From Janthinobacterium sp. (lineage in GTDB: Bacteria; Pseudomonadota; Gammaproteobacteria; Burkholderiales; Burkholderiaceae_D), in assembly GCA_003133225.1 (NCBI GenBank), contig PKWL01000025.1:1-64000 (forward strand): a stretch of 64,000 nt of DNA, written 5' to 3'. The notes beneath the pieces were generated by a model. That model made no database searches, was not told where the DNA came from, and worked only from the letters and a program-made list of their open reading frames with translations. How positions within the stretch are numbered: the first letter of the stretch is position 1; each line of letters begins with the position of its first letter. The position numbers and the translations under genes were made by a program. Positions 46,202 through 55,262 of the stretch are shown piece by piece.

Positions 46202-46936
46202 ATGAAATTTACGACACCAAACTTTGTGGTGGCGGTTTTTTCACTCTTTCTACTTGCCGGCTGTGGTGGTGGCGGTGCTGCTGGCGGTACCGCAGCAACG
46301 ACATCCGCGCCCACAACATTCCCGCTTCGACAAGTAATTACCAATCTCTATATAAGTGGCTACCAAAAATCGGTGACTGTTGGTGGAACGTTCAACTCGG
46401 GCGGGGCTGTCTATCCGGTCACAGGATCGCTTCAATTGACAGAATCTCCAGCTAATGTCAGCTCCACATTTAACGGCCAATCCGCGCTTCAACAATCGGG
46501 CTCGATCACCGGGCCCATGAACGTCAACAACGAAACACTCAATTTTGCAAATACAGGTGACGCCTATCTGACAACAAATTACATCCCGCTTGGCGAAACG
46601 GGACCGAATTTGTACTGTGTCGCAAAAACTGCGGTCCCATTACCTGCAACGGTCATTATCGGACAAACTGGACCATACGTTACGTCCTCTTGCTTCACAG
46701 ATAGCACAATGGCAACGGCATTAGAAACAATAACCACTAGCTTCCAAATCGGCGCGGGCATCTCAGCGACGACGGCAACAGCTTCCGTGATTGACGTCGT
46801 TGTGAATACAGCAAATCAACAGACAGAAACCACACAAACCAACTATATTATTGACACATCAGGAAATTTTAGCTTTCAATCTATAAATATCATTGTGACG
46901 ATCAATGGCGCATTATTGAATATTACGGCCCAATAG
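46202..46936 (+). CDS. Predicted lipoprotein of unknown function
   Basis: A 244-residue protein with lipoprotein signal MKFTTPNFVVAVFSLFLLAG and lipobox LAGC (Cys21), followed by a Gly-rich linker. The mature part is rich in Thr, Ser and Asn and strongly beta-like (SVTVGGTFNSGGAVYPVTGS; ATASVIDVVVNTANQQTETT), so it is probably an outer-membrane-attached beta-sandwich. I do not recognise the family. A strong AAGGAG site precedes the ATG. The DNA is clearly AT-richer than the surroundings, suggesting horizontal origin, and the gene lies between the two copies of the 56-bp repeat. Confidence 0.75.
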   Translation: MKFTTPNFVVAVFSLFLLAGCGGGGAAGGTAATTSAPTTFPLRQVITNLYISGYQKSVTVGGTFNSGGAVYPVTGSLQLTESPANVSSTFNGQSALQQSGSITGPMNVNNETLNFANTGDAYLTTNYIPLGETGPNLYCVAKTAVPLPATVIIGQTGPYVTSSCFTDSTMATALETITTSFQIGAGISATTATASVIDVVVNTANQQTETTQTNYIIDTSGNFSFQSINIIVTINGALLNITAQ

Positions 46937-47532
46937 CTGTCTGCCCAGATCGTGGCTGGCATCAGTTTGACGTCCCGGCCGCCAGCCTTGATGATCTTAT
47001 CGGAGACCTTGGCCTTTGCCAGCGTTAGTTTGACGCCGGACTGCGCGCTGGCGAGCACTTTGCGCGCTTCCGCTGGCGGCAGCTGCTCGATCAGCTTGCC
47101 GCCGCCAGCCTGGGTCTGGACACTTCAACAGGTGGCTACAAAACCACCTTGAAAACAGGGTCGACCAACGTCGATTTCCACCTTTGCCACGAATTTGGTG
47201 TTGCTTTTTTCGCCCAAACCTGATCCCCGACCAAAATGATGCCTTTGGAAAAAGCGGTGTAATTTTTATTTGGTTTTTCCCGTCCGTTAATAATGAGACT
47301 AGGGTGAGGGTGTCGTTTCATAATGAAGGCGCGGCTGCAGCTGCAGCGCCAGCGCGCGTTCGGCGCCGCTTCCTTTCCAAATGGGACCTAATGCATGCCA
47401 AGTCGAATGGCCCCGGGCATGCTAGAAAACTGATGAGCGGATGCTGGGTCGAGCAGACTTGCGCCTGATATCGCGTGCATCATTCGTGACCATCAGCGTT
47501 GCTATAGCAATCTCAAGGCATTGTATGGGTTT
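46937..47532. other. Degenerate region containing a gene fragment and a repeat copy
   Basis: On the minus strand 46950-47110 reads GGGKLIEQLPPAEARKVLAS and KLTLAKAKVSDKIIKAGGRD, which looks like a fragment of a real helical protein cut off at the 56-bp repeat. I cannot name it. From 47160 to 47532 I see nothing. Confidence 0.4.
47101..47156. repeat. 56-bp direct repeat, copy 2
   Basis: Matches 43868-43923 at 52 of 56 positions without gaps; same orientation, 3.2 kb apart. It interrupts the reading frame of the gene fragment to its left. Confidence 0.85.
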
Positions 47533-48387
47533 TTAAGGAATGGGTTGTTTGACCGCGTTTTGATCGAGCGTCACGTCAGTTTGAGCCAAGAGTCGGCCTG
47601 TGATCGATGCGCCAGTCTTCATGGAAATCGATGTTTGAGACAGGATGATCCCGTTAAATTGCGATGTCGTTCCAATATCGGCAGCAGCGAATGTCTGCCA
47701 GTAGATGTTCTTGGCCTGTGCGCCGCCGGCTAAGATAATCTGCGCGCCTGAGCTTACCGTGAGGCCTTGCGCAATCTGGAAGATCCAGACATCGTTCGGA
47801 CCGCCCGTTAGCGTAACGTTCGTCGGAATTAACACATTGCTGCTCCATTTATAGGTGGCAGGGCCGAGATTGAGCCCGCCGATATTTCCGGCCCCTAATT
47901 CAGTGTAATCGGGCGCGCGGCCGGCGGCATCTGTGTAAGCGGTTTGCATATCGCTTACGGCCGTGGTCAAGTTGCTGGGAGTAGGCACAGCATAGTCGGC
48001 CGCGAATAGTTCTCCGGTGACTAAAGGCGATGTTGAAAATGTATTTGTGGAATCGGCAATCAGTGAAAATCCAGTTATGAAACTCGCGGCGCTTGGACTA
48101 GCGCCAATGTTTCCAACAATGGCCGTGGTTCCAGTGGTTGAGACCGCTGTTTTCGCCAGAATTACAAAATTTCCAGCTGCTCCAAGGTTCACTGGCGCCG
48201 GGCCTCGACCAACGCCACTACCTGCCCCAATGGCACCGGCACCGGTGCCGGCACCGGCCGCCGTGAGTGATGCGGCGCTGCTTCCAATATCACTATTGCC
48301 ACCTCCGCATCCAGTTACGCAAGCGGCGAGGAGCAATGCCATGGACCAAGTGACTGGTTTTTTGGAAGATTGTTCGAATTTGATCAT
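47533..48387 (-). CDS. DUF3494 ice-binding-like lipoprotein
   Basis: A 284-residue secreted protein of the ice-binding DUF3494 family. The signal peptide ends in a lipobox (LAAC at residue 23 or VTGC at 27), then a Gly/Ala/Ser linker. The domain starts LGAAGNFVILAKTAVSTTGT and TAIVGNIGASPSAASFITGF, the signature of the family's beta-solenoid, with DMQTAYTDAAGRAPDYTEL (the central alpha helix) and GGPNDVWIFQIAQGLTVSS, ending TGRLLAQTDVTLDQNAV. Relatives bind ice, inhibit recrystallisation or help cells adhere to ice; some members have no ice activity. Lipid anchoring, rather than release, would place it on the cell surface or in the periplasm. Single gene. Confidence 0.9.
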   Translation of the reverse strand: MIKFEQSSKKPVTWSMALLLAACVTGCGGGNSDIGSSAASLTAAGAGTGAGAIGAGSGVGRGPAPVNLGAAGNFVILAKTAVSTTGTTAIVGNIGASPSAASFITGFSLIADSTNTFSTSPLVTGELFAADYAVPTPSNLTTAVSDMQTAYTDAAGRAPDYTELGAGNIGGLNLGPATYKWSSNVLIPTNVTLTGGPNDVWIFQIAQGLTVSSGAQIILAGGAQAKNIYWQTFAAADIGTTSQFNGIILSQTSISMKTGASITGRLLAQTDVTLDQNAVKQPIP

Positions 48388-48993
48388 TTGGTTCTCTTTT
48401 CATTTTAAGTTCGCCAGGATTGGTATCGGTAATTTTTTGCAAGTGCCGACTCGATTCGTTTCAATAGTGGGCCAAAGACGCAATAACTAGGAGCGCCAAT
48501 TTAATCCGTTTTCCAAGTTAAATTTTGATTATGTGGCGCAGGCCATTTGTCGATGACACACTTATCCGCTAATTGACGAAGATAATCGGTTGGTTACCGT
48601 ACATAAGGCGAATTAATGAAAAACTTATTCGATTTATGCCTGCAATGAGGCGATATCATGACTGAAGCAGCTTTCGCCTAACTCCACCGGATGGGGCTGG
48701 TGACGCGCCCACCTGTCTTCTAAAGCGCGAGAAAACACTCTGGAGGCGTCGAGTTGGACAGTGGAGCGAGCAAAAGGCCTTGCGCAGGCGAAAATCTATG
48801 CATGGTTTGAGTTACATCAATCCAATAAAATTTCTTGTCGTCAATAATGGCCTGTTAACCAAGGGGGAGCGGCTGCCAGGACGGTCCGCTCGGCTCAGGT
48901 GAGCATGGGTTCGCAGGAGCTTTCCCCATCGCCTACCGCGTCTGGCGGCTTGACGCCGCCAATGAAAGATCGACAGTTGCCAACATCGTTAGC
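48388..48993. other. Intergenic region
   Basis: About 600 bases without a supported gene. The left 250 bases are AT-rich and should contain the ice-binding-like gene's promoter. Confidence 0.45.
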
Positions 48994-51378
48994 ATGAACT
49001 ACACCGCCATAGCGAACATCGTGAAAATTCACAAGCTTCAGACACGAATCGTGCTCGCGTTTACCTTGCTTTTGTTGCTGATCCAGGCCGCCAGCCTGAT
49101 CATGATCAACCGCATCCTGTCAGACAGTACCCACCATGATATTCAGCGCAACTTGCTGGCCGGTCAGCGCGTTTTCAATTTGCTGCGCGACGACAATAGC
49201 CGCCAACTGACGCAATTGGCAAGCATCATGTCTTCCGACTTCGCTTTCAGAAAAGCCATCGCGACGGCCGATGACGGTACTGTTGTGTCCGCGCTGATCA
49301 ACCACGGCGCAAGAATCCACGCTGATGTGATGCTGCTGGTAGGCCCCGACGGCAAAATGATCGCTGACACCTTGCCTGCCGGACATGACGAACCGGCATT
49401 TCAGTTCCAGGAACTAATTACGCTTGCGCAGCAAAGTCAGTCGCATGCGATGGTTGTGCTAGACGGAGTCCTCTACCAAACGGTGGTGGTGCCGGTGCTT
49501 GGGCCATTGCCCATCGCGTGGCTGATCGTCGGCTTTAGCATCGACGATCAATTCGCCCGCAAGCTGCAAACACTCACTTTGTTACATGTGTCGTTCCTCA
49601 GCAGTACCGGAGCAGATAGCAAGTGGCAGCTGCTGGCCAGCACGCTCTCGCGCGCCACGGCAGCGGCTCTTCCTCAGGCCATGTCCGGCTTACTCAGTAC
49701 GAAATCGGACGACATCGCTATGCTCCATTTGGGCGACGAGGATTACATCACGCTGTCGTCGGAGTTGAAGACGCAAAGCGGGACCCATATCGTCACTATT
49801 TTGCAGCAGTCATTGCAACAGGCCTTGGCCCCGCTGCGGCGTTTGCAAACATTTCTCCTGATTTTAAGCGGCATCTCCATCTTGGCCATGTCGGCTGCAA
49901 GCTATAAAATCGCGCGGAGCATCACCAAGCCGATCAGCGCATTAGGATCATTGGCCAGCAAAATTCAGCAAGGCGATTATTCACAATCGGCCTCGCTTGA
50001 TCGTGAGGATGAGATCGGCGAACTAGCTTTCGCCTTCAATCATATGCAACAGGGACTGGCGCTGCGCGAAGCGAAAATCTCCGAGCTCGCCTACCGCGAT
50101 CAATTGACGGGGCTGCCCAACCGTACGCTGTTCCACGAGCGATTGGAGCAGGCCGCCAAGCTGGCCAGTCGTGCCAAACAAAATTTTGCGCTGTTGATCA
50201 TTAACCTAGACCGCTTCAATGACGTCAATGTCATTTTGGGGCACCATATCGGCGACTTGCTGTTGCGGGAAATTTCCAAGCGCCTGGCAACCACGTTCAC
50301 ACGGGATTCCGACACGCTCGCGCGCCTCGGTGGCGATGAATTTGCCGTGCTGCTGCCCGCCTGCGACACGCAGGGCGCGACCATTGTCGGTCGCAAGATT
50401 GTGGAGACGCTAAATCAGCCGATTCGCCTGGAAGGCCAGGAAGTGATCGCCACCGGCAGCATTGGCATCGCCATTTACCCCGAGCACGGCGACGATATCA
50501 AATCCCTGTTGCGGCATGCGGACATCGCCATGAATGAGGCGAAACATGACAGTAGCGGCTATGCACTGTTCGACATGAACTACGTCGAGCAAAATCAGCA
50601 GCATCTGTCGCTGCTAGCTGAGTTGCGCCATGCCGTAGAGAAAAACGAATTTGTCCTTTATTACCAACCGAAGGTGAGTTTCTCCACCGCTGCCATCGCT
50701 CATGTGGAGGCGCTGGTGCGCTGGCTGCACCCGCAGCGCGGCATGATCCCACCCGACCAATTTATCCCTTACGCCGAACATACCGGATACATCAGAACCA
50801 TTACGCTTTGGGTAATCGAGGCGGCTCTGCGCCAGCGCCGGCAGTGGGAGGACATGCAGTTGCCGCTGACCATCTCGGTCAACATATCGGCCAGAGACTT
50901 GATGAATTCGGACCTGCCCAAGCTGGTCGCCGCGTTGATGAGCAAGTATGATGCGCAGCCTCATTGGCTGTGCCTGGAAATCACTGAGAGCGCGATCATG
51001 GGAGACCCGAAACGGGCCTTGAAAATCCTGGAAGAACTTCACGGCATGGGACTCGACCTGTCTGTCGATGACTTCGGCACGGGCTACTCTTCGCTAGCTT
51101 ACCTCAAGAAACTTCCGATATCCGAGTTGAAGATAGACCAGTCGTTTGTCCTTCACATGGCCGATGACAAAGATGACGCCACCATCGTGCGCTCGACCAT
51201 CGACCTCGGCCACAACATGGGCCTGATGGTGGTGGCGGAAGGCGTTGAGGATGAGGCCAGTTGGAATATGTTGATTGGCATGGGCTGCGACTTGGCGCAA
51301 GGTTATTACATCAGCAAACCCATGCCTGCCGACGCGCTCTTCAAGTGGATCTCGCAAGCAGCACGGAAAGTGGTATAA
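48994..51378 (+). CDS. Membrane c-di-GMP enzyme: sensor, HAMP, GGDEF and EAL domains
   Basis: A 794-residue inner-membrane protein. Residues 18-42 are a first membrane helix, about 45-285 a periplasmic Cache-like sensor, 288-308 a second helix, then HAMP (SITKPISALGSLASKI). GGDEF domain: active site ARLGGDEFAVLL with an intact inhibitory RxxD five residues before it (RDSD). EAL domain: HVEALVRWLHP, TISVNISARDL, CLEITESA, DDFGTGYSSLAYLKK, KIDQSFV, EGVEDE and QGYYISKPM all intact. So both synthesis and cleavage of c-di-GMP are possible. Two genes for a beta-barrel and a cupredoxin-like protein follow on the same strand and probably belong to its function. Confidence 0.93.
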   Translation: MNYTAIANIVKIHKLQTRIVLAFTLLLLLIQAASLIMINRILSDSTHHDIQRNLLAGQRVFNLLRDDNSRQLTQLASIMSSDFAFRKAIATADDGTVVSALINHGARIHADVMLLVGPDGKMIADTLPAGHDEPAFQFQELITLAQQSQSHAMVVLDGVLYQTVVVPVLGPLPIAWLIVGFSIDDQFARKLQTLTLLHVSFLSSTGADSKWQLLASTLSRATAAALPQAMSGLLSTKSDDIAMLHLGDEDYITLSSELKTQSGTHIVTILQQSLQQALAPLRRLQTFLLILSGISILAMSAASYKIARSITKPISALGSLASKIQQGDYSQSASLDREDEIGELAFAFNHMQQGLALREAKISELAYRDQLTGLPNRTLFHERLEQAAKLASRAKQNFALLIINLDRFNDVNVILGHHIGDLLLREISKRLATTFTRDSDTLARLGGDEFAVLLPACDTQGATIVGRKIVETLNQPIRLEGQEVIATGSIGIAIYPEHGDDIKSLLRHADIAMNEAKHDSSGYALFDMNYVEQNQQHLSLLAELRHAVEKNEFVLYYQPKVSFSTAAIAHVEALVRWLHPQRGMIPPDQFIPYAEHTGYIRTITLWVIEAALRQRRQWEDMQLPLTISVNISARDLMNSDLPKLVAALMSKYDAQPHWLCLEITESAIMGDPKRALKILEELHGMGLDLSVDDFGTGYSSLAYLKKLPISELKIDQSFVLHMADDKDDATIVRSTIDLGHNMGLMVVAEGVEDEASWNMLIGMGCDLAQGYYISKPMPADALFKWISQAARKVV

Positions 51379-51500
51379 GAAGTTACCTATGGGAAAACAA
51401 GATTGCGCCCAAGCAGCGACGGCGGACATGGTAATTGTCTTGTCGGTCCGCACTCTCGCATGGGAGTCCCACCATGTTTTAACGGATAAAAGAGATGTGG

Positions 51501-52379
51501 ATGTTGAAAAAGCTCGGCAAGGCCCTAATTTGCGTCATCCTGTCGCCATTGGCCGCTCCCCTGGCGCACGCGGAATGGGTCGGCAATGTCGATCTTGGCA
51601 TACGCCACGACAGCAATATCAACAACGCTCAATTGGGTAGCGATATTGCAAGTGACTCCGTGTCGAGCGCGGATCTTTTGGCGACCGATTTTTTTGCTCT
51701 GGAAGATGGCAACAGCGTCAGCATCACGGGACAGTCCAAAGGCGAAGTATTCCATCACTACACGGGCTTGAACAACGTCGCTTTGGGCGCCGCGCTAGGC
51801 TTTAGGAAGAAGTGGGCACTGGGTCCTTACGCGCCTTGGTCCGGCTTGTCGCTGTCTTCGCAGCGGATAAACTTCACCGATGCTTCCCGTAACGGGTGGC
51901 GTAACCAGGTCGCCATTAGCTGCGGCCAGCGCCTATTTGAGCGCTGGGATGTAGGGGCCGAATACATGCTGGAACGGCGTACGGCCGCCCCTTTGGCTGC
52001 CGACCAGCCGGGAATCTCAGGTGACGTGTTTAGCCAGACCAGCCGCAGCATGACCCTCAATGCAGAGTACGCATGGAGCGAGCGCCTGTTCTTGACGTTG
52101 GGCTCCTTGTGGCGTCGTGGCGATGTCGTCAGCTCCGCCCGTGAAACTTCAAAAATTATCTCGTCTTCGCAAGCGATCGCGGCAGATCAGGTGTTCGGCC
52201 CAGATTTCTATGCCTATAAGATGAGGGGAACCACCTACGGACTCGATGTGGACATGACTATCGCCTTCACGTCGCGCAATCTGTTGCGCGCCTCCATCTC
52301 GCGCCAAGTGACTCATGCGGGCGGCGACAACGACTACGCCAAGACGGTCGCGATGTTGTCTTGGACCTACCATTTTTAG
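51501..52379 (+). CDS. Predicted outer-membrane beta-barrel protein
   Basis: A 292-residue protein with signal peptide MLKKLGKALICVILSPLAAP-LAHA, then a barrel-like sequence of alternating aromatic and polar residues: GNVDLGIRHDSNINNAQLGS, RSMTLNAEYAWSERLFLTLG, and a final SWTYHF ending in Phe, the assembly signal for outer-membrane proteins. I chose ATG 51501, 6 bases after AAAAGAG; the ATG at 51495 is too close to it. It lies between the c-di-GMP enzyme and the cupredoxin-like gene (10 bases upstream of the latter). No exact function is known; similar barrel genes occur next to cupredoxin-like genes in other betaproteobacteria, as I recall. Confidence 0.8.
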   Translation: MLKKLGKALICVILSPLAAPLAHAEWVGNVDLGIRHDSNINNAQLGSDIASDSVSSADLLATDFFALEDGNSVSITGQSKGEVFHHYTGLNNVALGAALGFRKKWALGPYAPWSGLSLSSQRINFTDASRNGWRNQVAISCGQRLFERWDVGAEYMLERRTAAPLAADQPGISGDVFSQTSRSMTLNAEYAWSERLFLTLGSLWRRGDVVSSARETSKIISSSQAIAADQVFGPDFYAYKMRGTTYGLDVDMTIAFTSRNLLRASISRQVTHAGGDNDYAKTVAMLSWTYHF

Positions 52380-52389
52380 CGTCGCCTAA

Positions 52390-53058
52390 ATGTCAAAAAT
52401 AAAATTAATTTTACGGTGTTTGGTTCCCGCGTCAGTGGTTTTTTGGGCCATTCTAGTTAGCGCCGGAGAAATGCATGTACTCGTCAAAGACCAGAACGGT
52501 CAAGCCGTCGAGGATGCGGTCGCGCTGGCCACGCCTGTTGACGCCAGAAATCTCGCGCTGCCCAAACAAGCCATCAACGAAATGGACCAAAAGGACACGG
52601 CCTATGTACCCCATGTGAAGGTGGTCACGGCCGGCTCCAAAGTGTATTTTCCCAACCAGGACAACATCCGGCACCATGTGTATTCCTTTTCGCCCGCCAA
52701 GGTCTTTGAGCTGCCGCTCTATTCGGGCCATGCAGCCCCTCCCATACTGTTCGACAAAGCGGGGCCGGTGATGCTGGGATGCAATATCCACGATTGGATG
52801 ATCGGCTATATCTACGTTGCGGATACGCCTTTTTTTGGCAAGAGTGCGAAAAACGGCAAAATTCTTATCGCCGACGTTCCGCCTGGTGCTTACTGGGTGC
52901 GGATATGGCATCCGAACCTGCAAGGAACTGAGGAATCAACCATGCGCAAGGTGACACTGGACGCCACCAAAGCTGCAAACATGGAATGGCAATTGACCCT
53001 GAAACCGGTATTTAGAATACCCCAGGCCTCGGGTCGAAGCGGCGCCGCCTATCGCTGA
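52390..53058 (+). CDS. Cupredoxin-like exported protein ('methylamine utilization'-type)
   Basis: A 222-residue protein with a signal peptide ending near VSAGE. The first domain has cupredoxin features: GSKVYFPNQDNIRHHVYSFS gives a His ligand, and VMLGCNIHDWMIGYIYV gives the C-x2-H-x2-M loop of a type-1 copper site. A C-terminal carboxypeptidase-regulatory-like segment follows (IADVPPGAYWVRIWHPNL). Databases often label this type 'methylamine utilization protein', but no methylamine genes are nearby. The gene lies 10 bases after the barrel gene. A periplasmic copper protein for electron transfer or copper sensing, linked to the upstream c-di-GMP enzyme, is a reasonable inference. Confidence 0.82.
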   Translation: MSKIKLILRCLVPASVVFWAILVSAGEMHVLVKDQNGQAVEDAVALATPVDARNLALPKQAINEMDQKDTAYVPHVKVVTAGSKVYFPNQDNIRHHVYSFSPAKVFELPLYSGHAAPPILFDKAGPVMLGCNIHDWMIGYIYVADTPFFGKSAKNGKILIADVPPGAYWVRIWHPNLQGTEESTMRKVTLDATKAANMEWQLTLKPVFRIPQASGRSGAAYR

Positions 53059-53181
53059 GGCCCTGTCAGGGGGGCGAGAACAAAGTTCATGCTAGGGCTG
53101 GCGCGAAGGGGGCCGCACCCCTTGCGTCCATGCGCCCCTGACCCATTGGCAAGCATGAGGAGCCGTGCAAGAAGCTCGATT

Positions 53182-54150
53182 TTAGGCGGCCTCTAAAGCT
53201 CCGGGCAAATTGTTGTAGTGGGCTGGTGCCGCCTTTGCTGGCGGCGCCAGTTGCACCGAGCGTAGCACATTCATCTGCTGGCGCATGGCCAGGATGATCA
53301 CTTGCAGTGTTTCATGCCGCTTTCTCGCTTCTGAGCGTTTTTTTGAGGCAATCTCTTCCATTACCGGCGGCGCCAAGCTGTCGCAGGCCAGCTGGAAGTT
53401 ACCATCGGTGCGGCGCTGGGCGCCCATTTCCTTCCACACGGCGTCATAGTTGGCGTGCACTCGTCCTTGCCTGGTGGCCGAACACACGGTGCGGTTGAGG
53501 TTGCCGACCAGAATCAGATCCTTGCAACCATAATCGTGGCCAAGCTGGCGCACCAGGCGTACCAGCAGGTTTTTCGGGCGCAGCCCATGCAAGTCGCGCG
53601 TGGCCTCCCGGATGCGTTCGAGGCCATCATTGCCGCGCGGCCCTTGCATGGCGCCGATGCCAACCGCCGGATGCCGCCCCGATTGGAAGAACGAAAACGC
53701 CACCGAATAGATGAGTTGCGAGCCGCTGGTCAGTTGCAAAATCAGTTCGCCTTCGCGCTCGAAAATGCTAATCGCGCGCAGCTCGATTTGGTAACTGGCG
53801 CCCGATTTGCCGCTGCAGGTGGCCAGCACGACATGACCGCGCGCCGCCTGCGTGACGATCGGGCCCATGCCTTGCGTGAAGACAAAGCGGTAATGCGCCA
53901 TCAATAGCCGGAGCCGTTGCTGGCACGTCATCGTATTGCTCAGATAAGGACGGTAGATCTTGAGAATTAGACGTGGGCAAGATTTGACTAGGTCGCCAAA
54001 CAGAGGATTGGCATTCAAGTGGCGCAACCAATTGCGCGTTTGGCGCCAGTGCAGCCAAGCCCGCAGCGTCAGCTTGATGGCTTCGCGCACATAGGGCACG
54101 CGGCCGGGAATGCCGGTCAGGCAGGAACCAAGGGTAATCGATTGCTTCAT
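53182..54150 (-). CDS. VirK/YbjX family protein (DUF535)
   Basis: A 322-residue DUF535 protein. Recognisable segments: GDLVKSCPRLILKIYRPYLS near the N-terminus, then YRFVFTQGM and ELILQLTSGSQLIYSVAFSF, GAMQGPRGNDGLERIREATR and LRPKNLLVRLVRQLG, and the late YDAVWKEMGAQRRTDGNFQL. Relatives in enterobacteria (VirK, YbjX) affect virulence-factor export and peptide resistance, but the molecular role is unknown. No signal peptide is visible. It stands alone on the minus strand. Confidence 0.88.
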   Translation of the reverse strand: MKQSITLGSCLTGIPGRVPYVREAIKLTLRAWLHWRQTRNWLRHLNANPLFGDLVKSCPRLILKIYRPYLSNTMTCQQRLRLLMAHYRFVFTQGMGPIVTQAARGHVVLATCSGKSGASYQIELRAISIFEREGELILQLTSGSQLIYSVAFSFFQSGRHPAVGIGAMQGPRGNDGLERIREATRDLHGLRPKNLLVRLVRQLGHDYGCKDLILVGNLNRTVCSATRQGRVHANYDAVWKEMGAQRRTDGNFQLACDSLAPPVMEEIASKKRSEARKRHETLQVIILAMRQQMNVLRSVQLAPPAKAAPAHYNNLPGALEAA

Positions 54151-54787
54151 GCGGAGGCTCTTCTCTTTTTAAAGGGCGATCTTTTCCGGTTCATGGGCCA
54201 TGCGCCGGCGAGCAGAGCATGGCGACTTGAACCTCAGAGCTTGGTACACGATCCTTTGCGTAACGAAAAGATAATCTTCTGGTTAGTGTGCGTGGGCGGC
54301 TTGCCCCGCGGGGAAAATGTCCAGCCATTGTCACTTCATCACTTCGCCCAGCGGAAAACAAAACGGAAATAGGCTAGGGTGCTGCCATTGTAACGTAATG
54401 TATCAAGTCGCTCAGGTCTTTTCTGCATCTTGAACCGACAAGCGATCACTATTACTCAACACGCAGCGTGACGCCGCTGAAGGCCCCGGGCCACTCCACC
54501 ATGGAGATTGACGACGGCTGAGAGGCAGATGGCGGTCGGCACGTCGTGATCGCATGCCAGAAGGACTGCAGCAGCCAAGCAACTTGCTTCTTGAGTTCGA
54601 CGCGCATGGCACCGAGCGCTACAAGGGCTTATTCAATGTTCGCCAAGTCCGCGCGCGCCGATGACGCCGCCACCTGCCATCGCGTATCCATTCTGTCTTG
54701 CCTAAAGTTGTTTTGTTTCATACACTTATGATGATATTATCAGTGCTTTGGATAATGTCTTCACAGCAATTAATGAAGGGAGATAAC
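54151..54787. other. Intergenic region
   Basis: About 640 bases without a supported gene. The last 80 bases are AT-rich and lead to the AGGGAG ribosome site of the small secreted protein. Confidence 0.45.
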
Positions 54788-55096
54788 ATGAAATTATCTG
54801 CTCAGATTTTGGTCGCTGTTGGCGGTCTTCTCGCCGCTGTCTCAACGCCGCTGGCGCAGGCTGATACGGGTTCCAATTGGTTCAATGCTGAAGTTGCACA
54901 GGTGCAGCTGCGTATCGATTTGCGCAACCAGCTCGACGATGACTTGGTCCGGTCGCAACTGACGTTGGGCTACAGTGTTCCGGAATCGCTAAATCCAGAC
55001 AGCAAGAGCATGCAGGCACGTGCGGATGACGACGCTTTTGGTGCTGCAATGAGACAACTGCACAGCACCATGCGGATGTACGCAGTAGTGGATTAG
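54788..55096 (+). CDS. Small exported protein, DUF4148-like in layout
   Basis: A 102-residue protein with a clear signal peptide (MKLSAQILVAVGGLLAAVST-PLAQA) and a short mature part of about 77 residues without cysteines: AEVAQVQLRIDLRNQLDDDL and AFGAAMRQLHSTMRMY, both helical. AGGGAG lies 7 bases before ATG 54788, so I prefer this start to an upstream in-frame one at 54698. Small periplasmic proteins with this layout (signal plus one amphipathic helix region) are common in Burkholderiales; I cannot assign a function. Confidence 0.75.
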   Translation: MKLSAQILVAVGGLLAAVSTPLAQADTGSNWFNAEVAQVQLRIDLRNQLDDDLVRSQLTLGYSVPESLNPDSKSMQARADDDAFGAAMRQLHSTMRMYAVVD

Positions 55097-55262
55097 CAGT
55101 ACGCCCCGACTCGGGTTGGCAAGCGAACCGATACATGGATCCAAGGGCCCGATGGAGCTCGGTGTGGGCGGCGGTCTGCCCAAGCATTGCAAACAAGTAT
55201 ACGTGATGGCAAAGCGTGATGGCAGAGCGGCAATAAAGCGACCCTAACCTGAGCAATGGAAA

